A stretch of DNA of 36,550 bases from Ramlibacter sp. GTDB lineage: Bacteria > Pseudomonadota > Gammaproteobacteria > Burkholderiales > Burkholderiaceae_C. Made by a program: the position numbers and the translations under genes. The notes beneath the pieces are model-generated. The model made no database searches. It had not been told where the DNA came from and saw nothing but the letters and a program-made list of their open reading frames with translations. The DNA lies in contig JAJTCN010000032.1 in assembly GCA_021323335.1 (NCBI GenBank), forward strand, positions 1 to 36,550, written 5' to 3'. Shown piece by piece: positions 1-9,587 of this stretch; within the stretch, counting starts at the first letter, position 1, and each line of letters starts with the position of its first letter.

Positions 1-2559
1 TTCAACACGCTGTGGGTGCCGGGCACCGACCACGCCGGCATCGCCACCCAGATCGTGGTGGAGCGCCAGCTGCAGGAGCAAGGCACCAGCCGCCACGACC
101 TGGGCCGCCCCGACTTCGTCAAGAAGGTCTGGGAGTGGAAAGAGAAGTCCGGCAACACCATCACCACGCAGATGCGCCGCATGGGCGACAGCGTGGACTG
201 GTCGCACGAGTACTTCACGATGGACGAGAAGCTGTCGAAGATCGTCACCGAGACCTTCGTGCAGCTGTACCAGCAAGGCCTGATCTACCGCGGCAAGCGC
301 CTGGTGAACTGGGACCCCGAGCTCAAGACCGCCGTGTCCGACCTGGAAGTGGAAAGCGAAGAGGAAGACGGCTTCCTCTGGCACATCCGCTACCCGCTCG
401 CCGAGGGCAACGGCCACCTCACCGTCGCCACCACCCGCCCCGAGACCATGCTCGGCGACGTCGCCGTGATGGTCCACCCGGAGGACGATCGCTACAAGCA
501 CCTTGTGGGCAAGAAGGTCCAGCTGCCGCTGACCGGCCGCGAGATCCCCGTCATCGCCGACGAATACGTCGACCGCGAATTCGGCACCGGCGTGGTGAAG
601 GTCACGCCCGCCCACGACGCCAACGACTACGCCGTCGGCCAGCGCCACCAGCTGCCCATCATCGGCGTGCTGACGCTGGACGCGAAGATCAACGACAACG
701 CGCCCGCGGCCTATCGCGGCCTGGACCGCTTCGTCGCCCGCAAGAAAGTCGTGGCCGACCTCGAGCAGCAGGGCCTGCTGGAAGACACCAAGAAGCACAA
801 GCTGATGGTGCCGCGCTGCGCCCGCACCGGCCAGGTGGTGGAGCCGATGCTCACGGACCAGTGGTTCGTGGCCATGACCAAGGTCAGCGACCAGGACCCC
901 ACCGGCAAGTCGATCGCGCAGAAAGCCATCGACGCCGTGGACAGTGGCGCCGTGCGCTTCGTCCCCGAGAACTGGGTCAACACCTACAACCAGTGGATGA
1001 ACAACATCCAGGACTGGTGCATCTCGCGCCAGCTCTGGTGGGGCCACCAGATCCCGGCCTGGTACGACGAGCAGGGCAACGTGGTGGTGGCGCGCGACGA
1101 GGCCGAGGCGCAGAAGCTGGCGCCCGGCAAGAAGCTCACGCGCGACCCCGATGTGCTGGACACCTGGTACTCCTCCGCGCTGGTGCCCTTCTCCACCATG
1201 GGCTGGCCGCAGAAGACGCAGGACATGGACCTGTACCTGCCCTCCACCGTGCTGGTCACCGGCTACGACATCATCTTCTTCTGGGTCGCCCGGATGATCA
1301 TGATGACGACGCACTTCACCGGCCAGGTGCCCTTCAAGCACGTGTACATCCACGGCCTGGTGCGCGACTCGCACGGCAAGAAGATGAGCAAGTCCGAAGG
1401 CAACGTGCTGGACCCGGTGGACCTGATCGACGGCATCGCCCTGCCTCCGCTGCTGGACAAGCGCACCACCGGCCTGCGCAAGCCCGAGACCGCGCCCACG
1501 GTGCGCAAGAACACCGAGAAGGAATTCCCCGAGGGCATTCCGCCCTACGGCGCCGACGCGCTGCGCTTCACCTTCGCCGCGCTGGCCACGCTGGGCCGCT
1601 CCATCAACTTCGACCCCAAGCGCTGCGAGGGCTACCGCAACTTCTGCAACAAGCTCTGGAACGCCGCGCGCTTCGTGCTGATGAATTGCGAGGGCAAGGA
1701 CCTCGCCGAGCAGCACGCCACGCTGACGCAGGCCGACCGCTGGATCGTCTCGCTGCTGCAGAAGGCCGAGGCCGACGTGGCGAAGGGCTTCGAAGAGTAC
1801 CGCCTGGACAACGTCGCCAACACCATCTACCAGTTCGTCTGGGACGAGTACTGCGACTGGTACCTGGAGATCGCCAAGGTGCAGATCCAGACGGGCGACG
1901 AGGCGCAGCAGCGCGGCACCCGCCGCACGCTGATCCGCGTGCTGGAGGCCATCCTGCGCCTGGCCCACCCGGTCATCCCCTTCATCACCGAGGAGCTGTG
2001 GCAGAAGGTGGCGCCGGTGGCCGGCAAGACGGGCGACTCGATCAGCGTGGCGCCCTACCCCGCCGCGCAGCAGGCCAACATCAACCCGGAGGCCGAAGCG
2101 TGGATGACGCGCCTGAAGGGCGTGGTGGATGCCTGCCGCAACCTGCGCGGCGAGATGAACGTGCCGCCCAGCACGCGGCTGCCCGCCTATGTGATGGGTG
2201 ACGCCGCCTTCATGCGCGAGGCCACGCCCGCGCTGCAGGCGCTGGCGAAGCTGAGCGAAGTGAAGGTGTTCGACGACGAGTCCGCCTGGGCCGCCGCCGC
2301 GCAGTCCGCGCCGGTGGCGGTGGCGGGCGACATCCGCCTGTGCCTGTTCATGGAGATCGACGTCGCGGCGGAGAAGGCGCGCCTGACCAAGGAAGCCACC
2401 CGCCTGCAGGCCGAGATCGCCAAGGCGAGCGGCAAGCTATCGAACGAAGCTTTCGTCGCCAAGGCACCGGCGGCGGTGATCGAGCAGGAGCGCAAGCGGA
2501 TCGCCGATTTCACGGCGACGCTGGAGAAGACGCAGGGGCAGTTGAAACGGCTTGGATAA
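1..2559 (+). CDS. valS: Valyl-tRNA synthetase, 5' end cut by the window
   Basis: Class I aminoacyl-tRNA synthetase that charges tRNA-Val in the cytoplasm. The frame is open from base 1, and 852 residues are visible; about 90-100 N-terminal residues, including the HIGH-type signature, lie outside the window. Seen: [11 protein letters not shown] at visible residues 7-17, the family block just after the HIGH region; editing-domain sequence in the first third; KMSKS at visible residues 461-465; an anticodon-binding domain; and a charged, Ala-rich C-terminal arm (about residues 780-850) that is the coiled coil typical of ValS. The insert between KMSKS and GADALRF is also found in the E. coli enzyme. 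The gene ends directly before a palindromic repeat. Nothing looks broken. Identification is firm. Confidence 0.97.
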   Translation, partial: FNTLWVPGTDHAGIATQIVVERQLQEQGTSRHDLGRPDFVKKVWEWKEKSGNTITTQMRRMGDSVDWSHEYFTMDEKLSKIVTETFVQLYQQGLIYRGKRLVNWDPELKTAVSDLEVESEEEDGFLWHIRYPLAEGNGHLTVATTRPETMLGDVAVMVHPEDDRYKHLVGKKVQLPLTGREIPVIADEYVDREFGTGVVKVTPAHDANDYAVGQRHQLPIIGVLTLDAKINDNAPAAYRGLDRFVARKKVVADLEQQGLLEDTKKHKLMVPRCARTGQVVEPMLTDQWFVAMTKVSDQDPTGKSIAQKAIDAVDSGAVRFVPENWVNTYNQWMNNIQDWCISRQLWWGHQIPAWYDEQGNVVVARDEAEAQKLAPGKKLTRDPDVLDTWYSSALVPFSTMGWPQKTQDMDLYLPSTVLVTGYDIIFFWVARMIMMTTHFTGQVPFKHVYIHGLVRDSHGKKMSKSEGNVLDPVDLIDGIALPPLLDKRTTGLRKPETAPTVRKNTEKEFPEGIPPYGADALRFTFAALATLGRSINFDPKRCEGYRNFCNKLWNAARFVLMNCEGKDLAEQHATLTQADRWIVSLLQKAEADVAKGFEEYRLDNVANTIYQFVWDEYCDWYLEIAKVQIQTGDEAQQRGTRRTLIRVLEAILRLAHPVIPFITEELWQKVAPVAGKTGDSISVAPYPAAQQANINPEAEAWMTRLKGVVDACRNLRGEMNVPPSTRLPAYVMGDAAFMREATPALQALAKLSEVKVFDDESAWAAAAQSAPVAVAGDIRLCLFMEIDVAAEKARLTKEATRLQAEIAKASGKLSNEAFVAKAPAAVIEQERKRIADFTATLEKTQGQLKRLG

Positions 2560-2561
2560 TC

Positions 2562-2668
2562 GTCATCCCCGCGGAGGCGGGGATCCAGGGCTCCCCTGCA
2601 CCCGAATTCGGAGGCCCCCCGCCTACGCGGGGGCAGGCTCTGTGATTCCCGCCTTCGCGGGAATGACG
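2562..2668. repeat. Palindromic intergenic repeat, copy A
   Basis: Inverted units of the type GTCATYCCCGCGNAGGCGGG plus the tail ATCCAGGGCT. One unit opens the element (from 2562), a degenerate GC-rich hairpin lies in the middle, and an inverted unit closes it (about 2645-2668). It fills the space between the converging ends of valS and the dehydrogenase gene, where it could act as a bidirectional transcription stop. The same unit recurs at about 4660, 8040 and 26410. It resembles REP-type elements; no mobilising transposase gene is in the window. Confidence 0.8.
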
Positions 2669-2674
2669 TATGCG

Positions 2675-3688
2675 CTACCGCGGCGCGAAATCGGAGTCGC
2701 CTAACCCCATCGGCGCGCTCAACAACTGATCGAACCCGCTATTCGGCGGCGGACTCGTCAGCGTCTCGTGCAACCTCTGCACCACATACCAGCTCGCCCG
2801 CACCCGCGACTCGCGCGTCTGCGCGCCCAGCCGCGGCGTCAGGTACAAATTGCGCGCATCGTGCAGCGGCGTGCCGCGCGCGCCGAAGCCGGCCTCCGCG
2901 CCATCCATCACCGCCGCCTCGATGCGCCCATCGCTCAACGCCGACGCCAACGCATACGGCTCGAACAACTCGGAGCGGCTGATGCCCACCCACAGCTGCC
3001 CCGGCCGGCAATGCGCCAGCACCTTGTCGTTGATGAAGTGCTGGTAGCGCGAGCCGTACAGCACCTGCACCGACACCGCGTCGGACCACGCCAGCAAGTC
3101 CTGCAGCCCCACGGGCTGGATGCCCAGCCGCTCCCAGATGGGCGCGGTGTGGTGCACCGCGGGGTCGTAGCCGATGAGCTTGGCGCCCAGCGGCTGCAGC
3201 ATGCCGGCCAGCGTGTGCGCCGTGGGCGCGATGCCCAGCAGGCCGATGGTGGCGCCATGGATCTCGCGGCCCATGGTGGCCTGGGCCTGCCGGTCGCCGT
3301 TGAGCGAGGCGGCGACGCCGCGGCGAAACAGCAGCAGCATGCTGGCCAGCAGGTACTCGGCATTGGAGCGCACGTGCGCGCTGATGGCCTGCACCACGCG
3401 CACCTTGTGTTCGCGGCAGGCTTCGAGATCGGTGTTGTCGGTGCCGGCATGCAGGCGCGCGGCCACGCGCAGCACGGGGGCGAAGTCGAGGAACTCACGC
3501 GTGATGGGCAGCTTGCGCGGCAGCACGATGCCCTGCACGTTGTAGAGCACCTTGCGCAGCGCGGCGGGATCCTGTGCGAGCTCGGGACGCAGCTCGACAT
3601 GGTGGCGGGCTTCCAGCCAGGCCTGCGCCTCCGGAACCAGCCGCTCTAACAGAAGGATTTCCAAGACTACATTCCTGTTTCCAGACAC
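2675..3688 (-). CDS. D-2-hydroxyacid dehydrogenase-like protein with degenerate active site
   Basis: Has the overall plan and length (337 aa) of the D-isomer-specific 2-hydroxyacid dehydrogenase/SerA family: a catalytic half, a Rossmann segment near residues 150-180 (GLLGIAPTAHTLAG, then LIGYDP) and a C-terminal return segment. Key positions differ. The nucleotide-binding GxGxxG reads GIAPTA, with two glycines lost. The usual TPHxG that carries the catalytic His reads TPRLG. The Arg position seems kept (ISRSE). It may therefore not be an ordinary NAD-dependent dehydrogenase. The start is uncertain: GTG at 3688 has no visible ribosome site, while TTG at 3664 has AGGA eight bases upstream and gives an N-terminus closer to the family. 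It is divergent from galU. Fold assignment is good; substrate unknown. Confidence 0.82.
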   Translation of the reverse strand: MSGNRNVVLEILLLERLVPEAQAWLEARHHVELRPELAQDPAALRKVLYNVQGIVLPRKLPITREFLDFAPVLRVAARLHAGTDNTDLEACREHKVRVVQAISAHVRSNAEYLLASMLLLFRRGVAASLNGDRQAQATMGREIHGATIGLLGIAPTAHTLAGMLQPLGAKLIGYDPAVHHTAPIWERLGIQPVGLQDLLAWSDAVSVQVLYGSRYQHFINDKVLAHCRPGQLWVGISRSELFEPYALASALSDGRIEAAVMDGAEAGFGARGTPLHDARNLYLTPRLGAQTRESRVRASWYVVQRLHETLTSPPPNSGFDQLLSAPMGLGDSDFAPR

Positions 3689-3769
3689 GACAGCCGCATT
3701 TGTCTTCAGAATGAGGCGGTTGCCGTGCCCTGCTTGGGCACACTCTAGCTATTACCGTCGAGGAGGTCG

Positions 3770-4657
3770 ATGAAAAAGTTCACAAATGTTAACAAAGCGG
3801 TCTTCCCTGTTGCAGGCCTGGGGACGCGCTTCCTGCCGGCTACCAAGGCCCAGCCCAAGGAAATGCTGCCCGTCGTCGACAAGCCCCTGATCCAGTACGC
3901 GGTGGAAGAGGCCTACGACGCCGGCATCCGCCACATGATCTTCGTGACCGGCCGGAACAAGCGCGCCATCGAAGACCACTTCGACACCGCCTACGAGCTG
4001 GAGACGGAGCTGGAGGCCAGCGGCAAGCAGGAGCTGCTGGCGCTGGTGCGCTCGCTGTCGCCGGCGGACATGGACTGCTCCTATGTGCGGCAGCCGCGCT
4101 CGCTGGGCCTGGGCCATGCCGTGCTGTGCGCGCGGCACATCGTGAACGATGAACCTTTTGCAGTACTGCTGGCCGACGATTTGATGTCTGGCCAGGACAA
4201 CGGTCCGGGTGTCCTAGCCCAAATGGTAGAGGTCTTCGACGAAGTGCAGACCTCCGTGCTGGCCGTGCAGGAGGTGCCGCTGGACCACGTCAAGCGTTAT
4301 GGCATCGTGGCCGGCGACAAGGTGGGCGACCGCCTGGTGAAGGTCAAGCAGATGGTGGAGAAGCCGTCGCCCGACAAGGCGCCGTCCCGCCTGGGCGTGG
4401 CGGGCCGCTATGTGCTGACGCCGGGCGTGTTCGACCGCATCGCCAACCAGCAGCGCGGCGCCGGCGGCGAGATCCAGCTCACCGACGGCATCGCGCAGTT
4501 GATCGCCGGGGAGGGCGTGCATGCGTACATGTACCAGGGCAAGCGCTATGACTGCGGCAGCAAGGACGGCTTCCTGGAAGCGTCCGTCGAGTTCGCGTTG
4601 AAGCACCCGGAGGTGGGGCCGGCGTTCAGGGAGTACCTGCGCAATTTGAAGTTCTAG
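3770..4657 (+). CDS. galU: UTP--glucose-1-phosphate uridylyltransferase
   Basis: Makes UDP-glucose from glucose-1-phosphate and UTP in the cytoplasm, the activated sugar for surface polysaccharides. 295 aa, normal for bacterial GalU. Seen: nucleotide-binding [11 protein letters not shown] at residues 16-26, followed by [17 protein letters not shown] in the middle, and VEKP plus GEIQLTDGI further on, all family hallmarks. A strong ribosome site (GAGGAGG) stands seven bases before the ATG. The neighbouring genes are unrelated metabolic ones, but gmd/fcl and two exopolysaccharide blocks lie in the same window, so it fits the supply of sugar nucleotides. The 3' end runs straight into a palindromic repeat. 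Confidence 0.97.
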   Translation: MKKFTNVNKAVFPVAGLGTRFLPATKAQPKEMLPVVDKPLIQYAVEEAYDAGIRHMIFVTGRNKRAIEDHFDTAYELETELEASGKQELLALVRSLSPADMDCSYVRQPRSLGLGHAVLCARHIVNDEPFAVLLADDLMSGQDNGPGVLAQMVEVFDEVQTSVLAVQEVPLDHVKRYGIVAGDKVGDRLVKVKQMVEKPSPDKAPSRLGVAGRYVLTPGVFDRIANQQRGAGGEIQLTDGIAQLIAGEGVHAYMYQGKRYDCGSKDGFLEASVEFALKHPEVGPAFREYLRNLKF

Positions 4658-4659
4658 AA

Positions 4660-4745
4660 CGTCATTCCCGCGAAGGCGGGAACCCAGGGCTCCCAAAATT
4701 CGGGTGCATGAAAGCCCTGGATTCCCGCCTCCGCGGGAATGACGG
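4660..4745. repeat. Palindromic intergenic repeat, copy B
   Basis: Two inverted copies of the unit (GTCATTCCCGCGAAGGCGGG at 4662 and its reverse ending near 4743) flank a core that contains AAGCCCTGGATTCCCGCC. A further partial unit (GCGGGAACGACGG) follows to about 4770 inside the end of the mutarotase gene. It sits between the converging ends of galU and the mutarotase gene and could end transcription from both sides. Confidence 0.8.
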
Positions 4746-4752
4746 TGCGGCG

Positions 4753-5568
4753 CTACGCGGGAACGACGGATATCCGCTGCATCCCCCGCCACGTCTTCCC
4801 CGGCGCCAGTGAAACCGGCCGCCCCACCACCGCCGCCTCCACGCACACCATCCGCGTCCAATCCGCCGCCGGCATGTCGCCCAGCGTGGCCGCCTTCACC
4901 GGCCCCGGGTTCCACACCACCGTGTCCTCGAACCCCTGCTGCGTGATGCGCCGCCCCGGCGCCAGCTCCACCTCCGCCGGCGCCCCGAGGTAGATGCGAT
5001 CCACCTCCCCGGCGAAACGCACCTCCGCCTCGGCGTCCTCCTTCACCACGCCGCCATCCGCTGAATCCTCGTACCGCAGCCCCTGCAATCCGCGCACGGC
5101 CGCTTGCCGCACGTCATCGACGGCAAAGTACGTGTGGATTGCCCCGGTGAACTCGAAAGCCTGCCGCCCCGTATTGGCCGCCTGCAGGTGCAGCTCCAGC
5201 CACCCCGGCCCGAGCTTCACCACCAGCACCAGGCAGAACGGGTGCTCCCACCCGGCGGCCACCATCGTCGAATCCAGCTGGAAGGTGGCCTCGCTGACGG
5301 CACCGTGCGAAGGCCCCGTCACCAGCTCCCACCGACTCGTCCGCGCGAACCCGTGCTTGGCCAAAGGCCCGCGCTGCGCGAACTGGGGAAAGCAGATCGG
5401 CGCGCCACCGCGCAGCGCCTTGCCGGCGGCGGGCTGCGACGTGGGGCTGGTGTAGATCTGCTCCCGCTGCCCGGCGGGCCGCCAGGACAGGAGTTGCGCG
5501 CCGTGCAGGCTGACGGCCGCTTCGCTGCCGTCGGTGCCGTGCAGCGTGACCAGCGTGCCGTCGTCCAC
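4753..5568 (-). CDS. D-hexose-6-phosphate mutarotase (YeaD/aldose-1-epimerase family)
   Basis: Predicted to interconvert the alpha and beta anomers of a phosphorylated hexose in the cytoplasm. 271 aa, normal for the YeaD-type branch of the galactose-mutarotase fold. Seen: LHGAQLLSWRP near the N-terminus, RGGAPICFPQF near residue 55 (the family GG.P.cfP.Fg block), AKHGFAR near residue 70, and EFTGAIHTYF in the middle, where the conserved His lies. The GTG start at 5568 is preceded by AAAGG. It begins only 12 bases after the stop of the tusA-like gene, so the two probably share a transcript; no functional link is evident. The 3' end abuts a repeat element. Confidence 0.88.
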   Translation of the reverse strand: MDDGTLVTLHGTDGSEAAVSLHGAQLLSWRPAGQREQIYTSPTSQPAAGKALRGGAPICFPQFAQRGPLAKHGFARTSRWELVTGPSHGAVSEATFQLDSTMVAAGWEHPFCLVLVVKLGPGWLELHLQAANTGRQAFEFTGAIHTYFAVDDVRQAAVRGLQGLRYEDSADGGVVKEDAEAEVRFAGEVDRIYLGAPAEVELAPGRRITQQGFEDTVVWNPGPVKAATLGDMPAADWTRMVCVEAAVVGRPVSLAPGKTWRGMQRISVVPA

Positions 5569-5580
5569 AGCGCCTTTGCG

Positions 5581-5808
5581 TCAGCGCCGGCGCAGCACGT
5601 GGATGAACTCGTCGCCCACCGTCTGCTGCTCCACCAGCTCGTTGCCGGTCTGCTTGGAAAACGCCTGGAAGTCGCGCAGCGACCCGCTGTCGGTGGAAAC
5701 CACCTTCAGCAGCTGGCCGGCGCGCATGTCCGTCAGGGCCTTCTTGGCCTTCAGGATGGGCAGCGGGCAGTTGAGTCCGCGGGTGTCGATTTCCTTGTCG
5801 GTTTGCAT
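5581..5808 (-). CDS. TusA/SirA-family sulfur carrier protein
   Basis: Small (75 aa) sulfur-relay protein of the TusA/YeeD/SirA family. These pass persulfide sulfur, for example toward tRNA thiolation or molybdenum cofactor enzymes. Seen: DTRGLNCPLPILKAKKAL at residues 8-25, with Cys14 in the CPxP motif that carries the sulfur, then the short beta-alpha repeat expected of the fold. The start is the ATG at 5808, chosen because the family begins just before this motif; the frame stays open to 5904, but that extra sequence is basic and unlike the family. It is the first gene of a likely pair with the mutarotase gene and is divergent from gmd. Which sulfur pathway it serves cannot be told from here. 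Confidence 0.9.
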   Translation of the reverse strand: MQTDKEIDTRGLNCPLPILKAKKALTDMRAGQLLKVVSTDSGSLRDFQAFSKQTGNELVEQQTVGDEFIHVLRRR

Positions 5809-5868
5809 GGGTGGCCTCAAGAGCGGCAAATGCATTCTAAGTACAACGGATATCCCTTCTTTCGTGTG

Positions 5869-5898
5869 ATCCGTCCTGCGCCTGACCATTCGACGGAT
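5869..5898. promoter_or_regulatory. Inverted repeat in the tusA-like/gmd divergent region
   Basis: ATCCGTC at 5869-5875 and GACGGAT at 5892-5898 form perfect 7-base arms with a 16-base spacer. It lies about 20 bases upstream of GATAAT (5919-5924), which could be the -10 box for gmd. It could be an operator or simply chance; no regulator gene is adjacent. Confidence 0.25.
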
Positions 5899-5949
5899 GG
5901 GCACGGAAGTTGATTGCGGATAATCTCATCCATTCCCTGAAAATTGACC

Positions 5950-7074
5950 ATGACGAAGCGTGCACTCATTACCGGTATCACGGGCCAGGACGGCTCCTAT
6001 CTCGCCGAGCTCCTGCTGGAAAAGGGCTACGAAGTCCATGGGATCAAGCGCCGCGCCTCCATGTTCAACACGGGCCGCATCGACCATATCTACGAAGACC
6101 CGCATGTGGACAACCGCAAGCTGGTCCTGCACTACGGCGACCTGAGCGACACCTCCAACCTCACCCGTATCCTGCAACAAGTGCAGCCGGACGAGGTGTA
6201 CAACCTGGGTGCCCAGTCGCACGTGGCGGTGAGCTTCGAAGCGCCGGAATACACCGCCGACGTGGACGCGATCGGCACCCTGCGCCTGCTGGAGGCCATC
6301 CGCCTCCTGGGCCTGGATAAGAAAACCCGGTTCTACCAAGCCTCCACCTCCGAGCTGTATGGGCTGGTGCAGGAAGTGCCTCAGAAGGAAACCACCCCTT
6401 TCTACCCCCGCTCGCCTTATGCGGTGGCCAAGCTGTACGCCTACTGGATCACCAAGAACTATCGCGAGTCGTACGGCATGTACGCCTGCAACGGCATCCT
6501 GTTCAACCACGAGTCGCCGCGCCGCGGCGAGACTTTCGTCACCCGCAAGATCACGCGCGGAATGTGCAACATCGCCCAGGGGCTTGAGAAGTCCTTGTAC
6601 ATGGGCAACATCGATGCGCTGCGCGACTGGGGCCACGCAAAGGACTACGTGCGCATGCAGTGGATGATGCTGCAGCAGGACAAGCCGCAGGACTACGTCA
6701 TTGCCACCGGCAAGCAGATTTCGGTGCGTGACTTCATCCATCTCACCGCCCGCAACCTGGGCATCAGCCTCCACTTCGAGGGCAAGGGCATCGACGAACA
6801 AGGCATCGTGACCGCCATCGAAGGCGACAAGGCGCCGGCCCTGAAGGTCGGCGATGTCATTGTTCGGGGGGACAGGCGCTACCACCGCCCCGCCGAGGTG
6901 GAAACCCTGCTCGGAGACCCGAGCCTGGCGAAGAAGGAACTGGGCTGGATGCCCGAAATCACGGTGGAAGAGATGTGTGCCGAGATGGTGGCTTGCGACC
7001 TGTCGGACGCCAAGCAGCACGCGCTGCTCAAGTCGCACGGCTACCCGGTTATCCGGCCGCGGGAGGACCGCTGA
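5950..7074 (+). CDS. gmd: GDP-mannose 4,6-dehydratase
   Basis: Converts GDP-D-mannose to GDP-4-dehydro-6-deoxy-D-mannose, the first step to GDP-L-fucose or GDP-rhamnose/perosamine. 374 aa, the usual length. An extended SDR: NAD(P)-binding GITGQDG at residues 9-15, [14 protein letters not shown] after the third strand, catalytic Thr133 and Glu135 in STSELYG, and Tyr157/Lys161 in [20 protein letters not shown] and the RYHRPAEV block near the end are Gmd-specific. The start is the ATG at 5950; a TTG six bases upstream would add only two residues. The next gene starts one base after its stop, and the ribosome site GGGAGG for that gene lies inside the end of gmd, so the two are coupled. Confidence 0.97.
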   Translation: MTKRALITGITGQDGSYLAELLLEKGYEVHGIKRRASMFNTGRIDHIYEDPHVDNRKLVLHYGDLSDTSNLTRILQQVQPDEVYNLGAQSHVAVSFEAPEYTADVDAIGTLRLLEAIRLLGLDKKTRFYQASTSELYGLVQEVPQKETTPFYPRSPYAVAKLYAYWITKNYRESYGMYACNGILFNHESPRRGETFVTRKITRGMCNIAQGLEKSLYMGNIDALRDWGHAKDYVRMQWMMLQQDKPQDYVIATGKQISVRDFIHLTARNLGISLHFEGKGIDEQGIVTAIEGDKAPALKVGDVIVRGDRRYHRPAEVETLLGDPSLAKKELGWMPEITVEEMCAEMVACDLSDAKQHALLKSHGYPVIRPREDR

Positions 7075-7075
7075 C

Positions 7076-8035
7076 ATGGGCGCCATCTTCGTCGCGGGCC
7101 ACCGCGGCATGGTGGGCTCCGCCATCGTGCGCAAGCTGCAGGCCCTCGGCCGCACCAACATCCTCACCGCCGGCCGCAGCGAGGTGGACCTCGCCCGCCA
7201 GGAGCAGGTGGAGGCCTTCTTCCGCAAGCACGACATCGAGCAGGTGTACCTGGCCGCGGCCAAGGTGGGCGGCATCCATGCCAACAACACCTACCCGGCA
7301 CAGTTCATCTACGAGAACCTGATGATCGAGTGCAACGTCATTCACTCGGCACACCTGGCCGGCGTGCAGAAGCTGTTACTGCTCGGGTCGTCCTGCATCT
7401 ATCCCCGCGCCGTGGCGCAGCCGATGCGCGAGGATGCCCTGTTGACGGGAGTACTGGAACCCACCAATGAGCCGTACGCGGTGGCCAAGATCGCCGGCAT
7501 CAAGCTGTGCGAGAGCTACAACCGCGAGTACGGACGCGACTACCGCAGCGTGATGCCCACCAACCTGTACGGGCCCAACGACAACTTCCATCCCGAGAAC
7601 AGCCACGTCATCCCCGCCATGATCCGGCGCTTCCATGAAGCCGTGCAATCCGGGCAGAAGGTGGTGACCGTCTGGGGCACCGGCAAGCCGATGCGCGAGT
7701 TCCTGCATGTGGACGACATGGCCGCCGCCTCGGTGCATGTCATGGACCTGCCGCCCGAGGTCTACCGCGGCGTCACGCAGCCGATGCTGTCGCACATCAA
7801 CGTGGGCACCGGCGTGGACTGCACCATCCGCGAACTCGCCGAGACCATCGCCGAGGTAACGGGCTTCCAGGGCGACATCGCCTTCGACGCCACCAAGCCG
7901 GACGGCACCGCGCGGAAGTTGATGGATGTGGGCAAGCTGGAGCAGCTTGGCTGGAAGGCCGGCATCAGCCTGAAGGATGGCCTGCGGCAATCGTACGAGT
8001 GGTTCCTGGCGAACGAGAAGCAGGCACGCCTGTAG
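7076..8035 (+). CDS. fcl: GDP-L-fucose synthase
   Basis: Epimerises and reduces the Gmd product to GDP-L-fucose using NADPH. 319 aa. Seen: [12 protein letters not shown] (nucleotide binding) at the N-terminus, [20 protein letters not shown] with the catalytic Ser near residue 105, Tyr134 and Lys138 in YAVAKIAG, and [19 protein letters not shown], a signature of this enzyme. The start ATG follows the gmd stop by one base. With gmd it forms a two-gene operon that ends in a palindromic repeat. It implies fucose, or at least a 6-deoxyhexose, in the cell's surface glycan; the exopolysaccharide genes 5 kb and 23 kb downstream are candidates to use it. Confidence 0.97.
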   Translation: MGAIFVAGHRGMVGSAIVRKLQALGRTNILTAGRSEVDLARQEQVEAFFRKHDIEQVYLAAAKVGGIHANNTYPAQFIYENLMIECNVIHSAHLAGVQKLLLLGSSCIYPRAVAQPMREDALLTGVLEPTNEPYAVAKIAGIKLCESYNREYGRDYRSVMPTNLYGPNDNFHPENSHVIPAMIRRFHEAVQSGQKVVTVWGTGKPMREFLHVDDMAAASVHVMDLPPEVYRGVTQPMLSHINVGTGVDCTIRELAETIAEVTGFQGDIAFDATKPDGTARKLMDVGKLEQLGWKAGISLKDGLRQSYEWFLANEKQARL

Positions 8036-8037
8036 GC

Positions 8038-8118
8038 ATGGAAGCCCTGGATTCCCGCCTTCGCGGGAATGACCGGTCTTCGTCAGCCCCGCGAAGGCGG
8101 GGGCCCAGGGCTCCCTCT
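8038..8118. repeat. Palindromic intergenic repeat, copy C
   Basis: Two inverted units: AAGCCCTGGATTCCCGCC running to GGGAATGAC, then a partner from CCCGCGAAGGCGGGGGCCCA to AGGGCTCCC. It lies between the converging ends of fcl and the NUDIX gene, as copies A and B do for their neighbours, and is well placed to stop transcription. Confidence 0.78.
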
Positions 8119-8123
8119 CTCCC

Positions 8124-8648
8124 CTACGCCGTCGGCATCTCCATGAACTGCGGCTCATACCCCTGCGTCCGCAGCCAGTCCGCCAGCGCAAACCCCGTCC
8201 CACGCGGCCAGCACTTCACCTGCTCGTACGCCATCAGCTTGTAGTCGACCAGCTCCGGCGACAGCTTGACCTCGCCCGTACAAACCGCGTGATACGCAAT
8301 GATCACCTGGTTCATCCGCAGGAACTCGTACGCGCCCACCAGCGTGAGCTGCTGCGCATCGAGGTTGGTCTCTTCCTTGATCTCGCGCTTGATCCCATCC
8401 TGGGGCGACTCCCCCGCCTCCATGAAGCCGGTGATCAGCGCGTACATCTTGTGCGTCCACGCGGCATTGCGCGCCAGCAGGATCTTGTCCTGGTACTGCA
8501 CGATGGCGGCCAGCACGGGCGTGGGGTTGTTCCAGTGCGTCCATTGGCACGCGGGGCAACGCAGCCGCTGCTTCTCCCCGCCGTCCTCCATCTGCGCGAT
8601 CAGTTCCAGCGCCGTGGCGCACTGGGGGCAGAACTTGAAGTCGCTCAC
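8124..8648 (-). CDS. NUDIX hydrolase with N-terminal zinc ribbon
   Basis: Predicted to hydrolyse a nucleoside diphosphate linked to another group. 174 aa. Zinc ribbon: Cys7, Cys10, Cys31 and Cys34 (CPQC and CPAC). The NUDIX box runs over residues 74-96 (GFMEAGE, then KREIKEETN) with the metal-binding REIKEE intact; the late glycine is Asn. The zinc ribbon before the NUDIX fold recalls NudC-type NADH pyrophosphatases, but this protein is shorter and lacks their N-terminal domain. The GTG start at 8648 overlaps the cysM stop (GTGA), so it is translationally coupled to cysM; a much longer open frame upstream is only the antisense shadow of cysM. Substrate unknown. Confidence 0.92.
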   Translation of the reverse strand: MSDFKFCPQCATALELIAQMEDGGEKQRLRCPACQWTHWNNPTPVLAAIVQYQDKILLARNAAWTHKMYALITGFMEAGESPQDGIKREIKEETNLDAQQLTLVGAYEFLRMNQVIIAYHAVCTGEVKLSPELVDYKLMAYEQVKCWPRGTGFALADWLRTQGYEPQFMEMPTA

Positions 8649-9547
8649 GCCGGGAACACCCCGGTCGACAGATACCTGTCGCCCCGATCGCAGACGATGA
8701 ACACGATCGTCGCGTTCTCCACCTTCTCCGCCACCTCCAGCGCCACGCACAGCGCCCCCGCAGCCGAGATGCCGGCGAAGATGCCCTCTTCCCGCGCCAG
8801 CCTGCGGCACATCTCCTCCGCATCGTCCTGGCTCACGTAGACCAGTTCGTCCACGGTCTTCGGGTCGTAGATCTTCGGCAGGTATTCCTCCGGCCACTTG
8901 CGAATACCCGGAATGCGCGAGCCCTCCCTGGGCTGCGCGCCGACGATACGCACCTCCTTGCTCTGCTCCTTCAGGAAGCGCGACACGCCGGTGATGGTGC
9001 CGGTGGTGCCCATGGCGCTGACGAAGTGCGTGATGCGCCCCTCGGTCTGCTCCCACAACTCCGGCCCGGTGGTCTCGTAATGGATGCGCGGGTTGTCCGC
9101 ATTGGCGAACTGGTCGAGAACCCGGCCCTTGCCTTCGCGCTGCATGTTCTCCGCCAGGTCGCGCGCGTATTCCATGCCGCCGCTTTTGGGCGTGAGCATC
9201 AACTCGGCGCCGAACGCCTTCATGGTCTGGGCCCGCTCGATCGACAGGTCCTCCGGCATGATCAGCACCATGCGGTAGCCCTTGATGGCCGCGGCCATGG
9301 CCAGCGCGATGCCGGTGTTGCCGGAGGTGGCCTCGATCAACGTGTCGCCAGGCTTGATCTCGCCACGCTCTTCGGCGCGCTTGATCATCGACAGGGCCGG
9401 CCTGTCCTTCACCGAGCCGGCCGGATTGTTGCCTTCCAGCTTGCCCAGGATGACATTGCCGCGCCTGGCGTTCTCGGCAGCGCCGATGCGCTGCAGCGCC
9501 ACCAGCGGCGTGCGGCCGATGGCGTTCTCGATCGTCGGGTAGTGCAT
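8645..9547 (-). CDS. cysM: Cysteine synthase B (O-acetylserine sulfhydrylase)
   Basis: PLP enzyme making cysteine from O-acetylserine and sulfide or thiosulfate. 300 aa from the ATG at 9547; a GTG three codons upstream (9556) is possible. Seen: IGRTPLV near the N-terminus, PLP-lysine Lys47 in NPAGSVKDRPAL, the cofactor-phosphate and substrate loop TSGNTGIALA near residue 75, and GTTGTITG in the middle. ARRGNVILGKLEGNNPAGS and GIRKWPEEYLPKIYD favour CysM over CysK. It overlaps the downstream NUDIX gene by four bases. Its start region is shared, in the opposite direction, with the promoter side of the tRNA-Leu gene, and no clear ribosome site is seen. Confidence 0.95.
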   Translation of the reverse strand: MHYPTIENAIGRTPLVALQRIGAAENARRGNVILGKLEGNNPAGSVKDRPALSMIKRAEERGEIKPGDTLIEATSGNTGIALAMAAAIKGYRMVLIMPEDLSIERAQTMKAFGAELMLTPKSGGMEYARDLAENMQREGKGRVLDQFANADNPRIHYETTGPELWEQTEGRITHFVSAMGTTGTITGVSRFLKEQSKEVRIVGAQPREGSRIPGIRKWPEEYLPKIYDPKTVDELVYVSQDDAEEMCRRLAREEGIFAGISAAGALCVALEVAEKVENATIVFIVCDRGDRYLSTGVFPA

Positions 9548-9587
9548 GAACGTCACTGTGCCATAATTTAAAACCCCCTCTTACCCT

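Noticed and set aside
8124..9056. Long minus-strand frame that would fuse extra sequence to the NUDIX protein
   Set aside because: The N-terminal part is the antisense-frame shadow within cysM on the same strand; the true start is the GTG overlapping the cysM stop, where the zinc ribbon begins.
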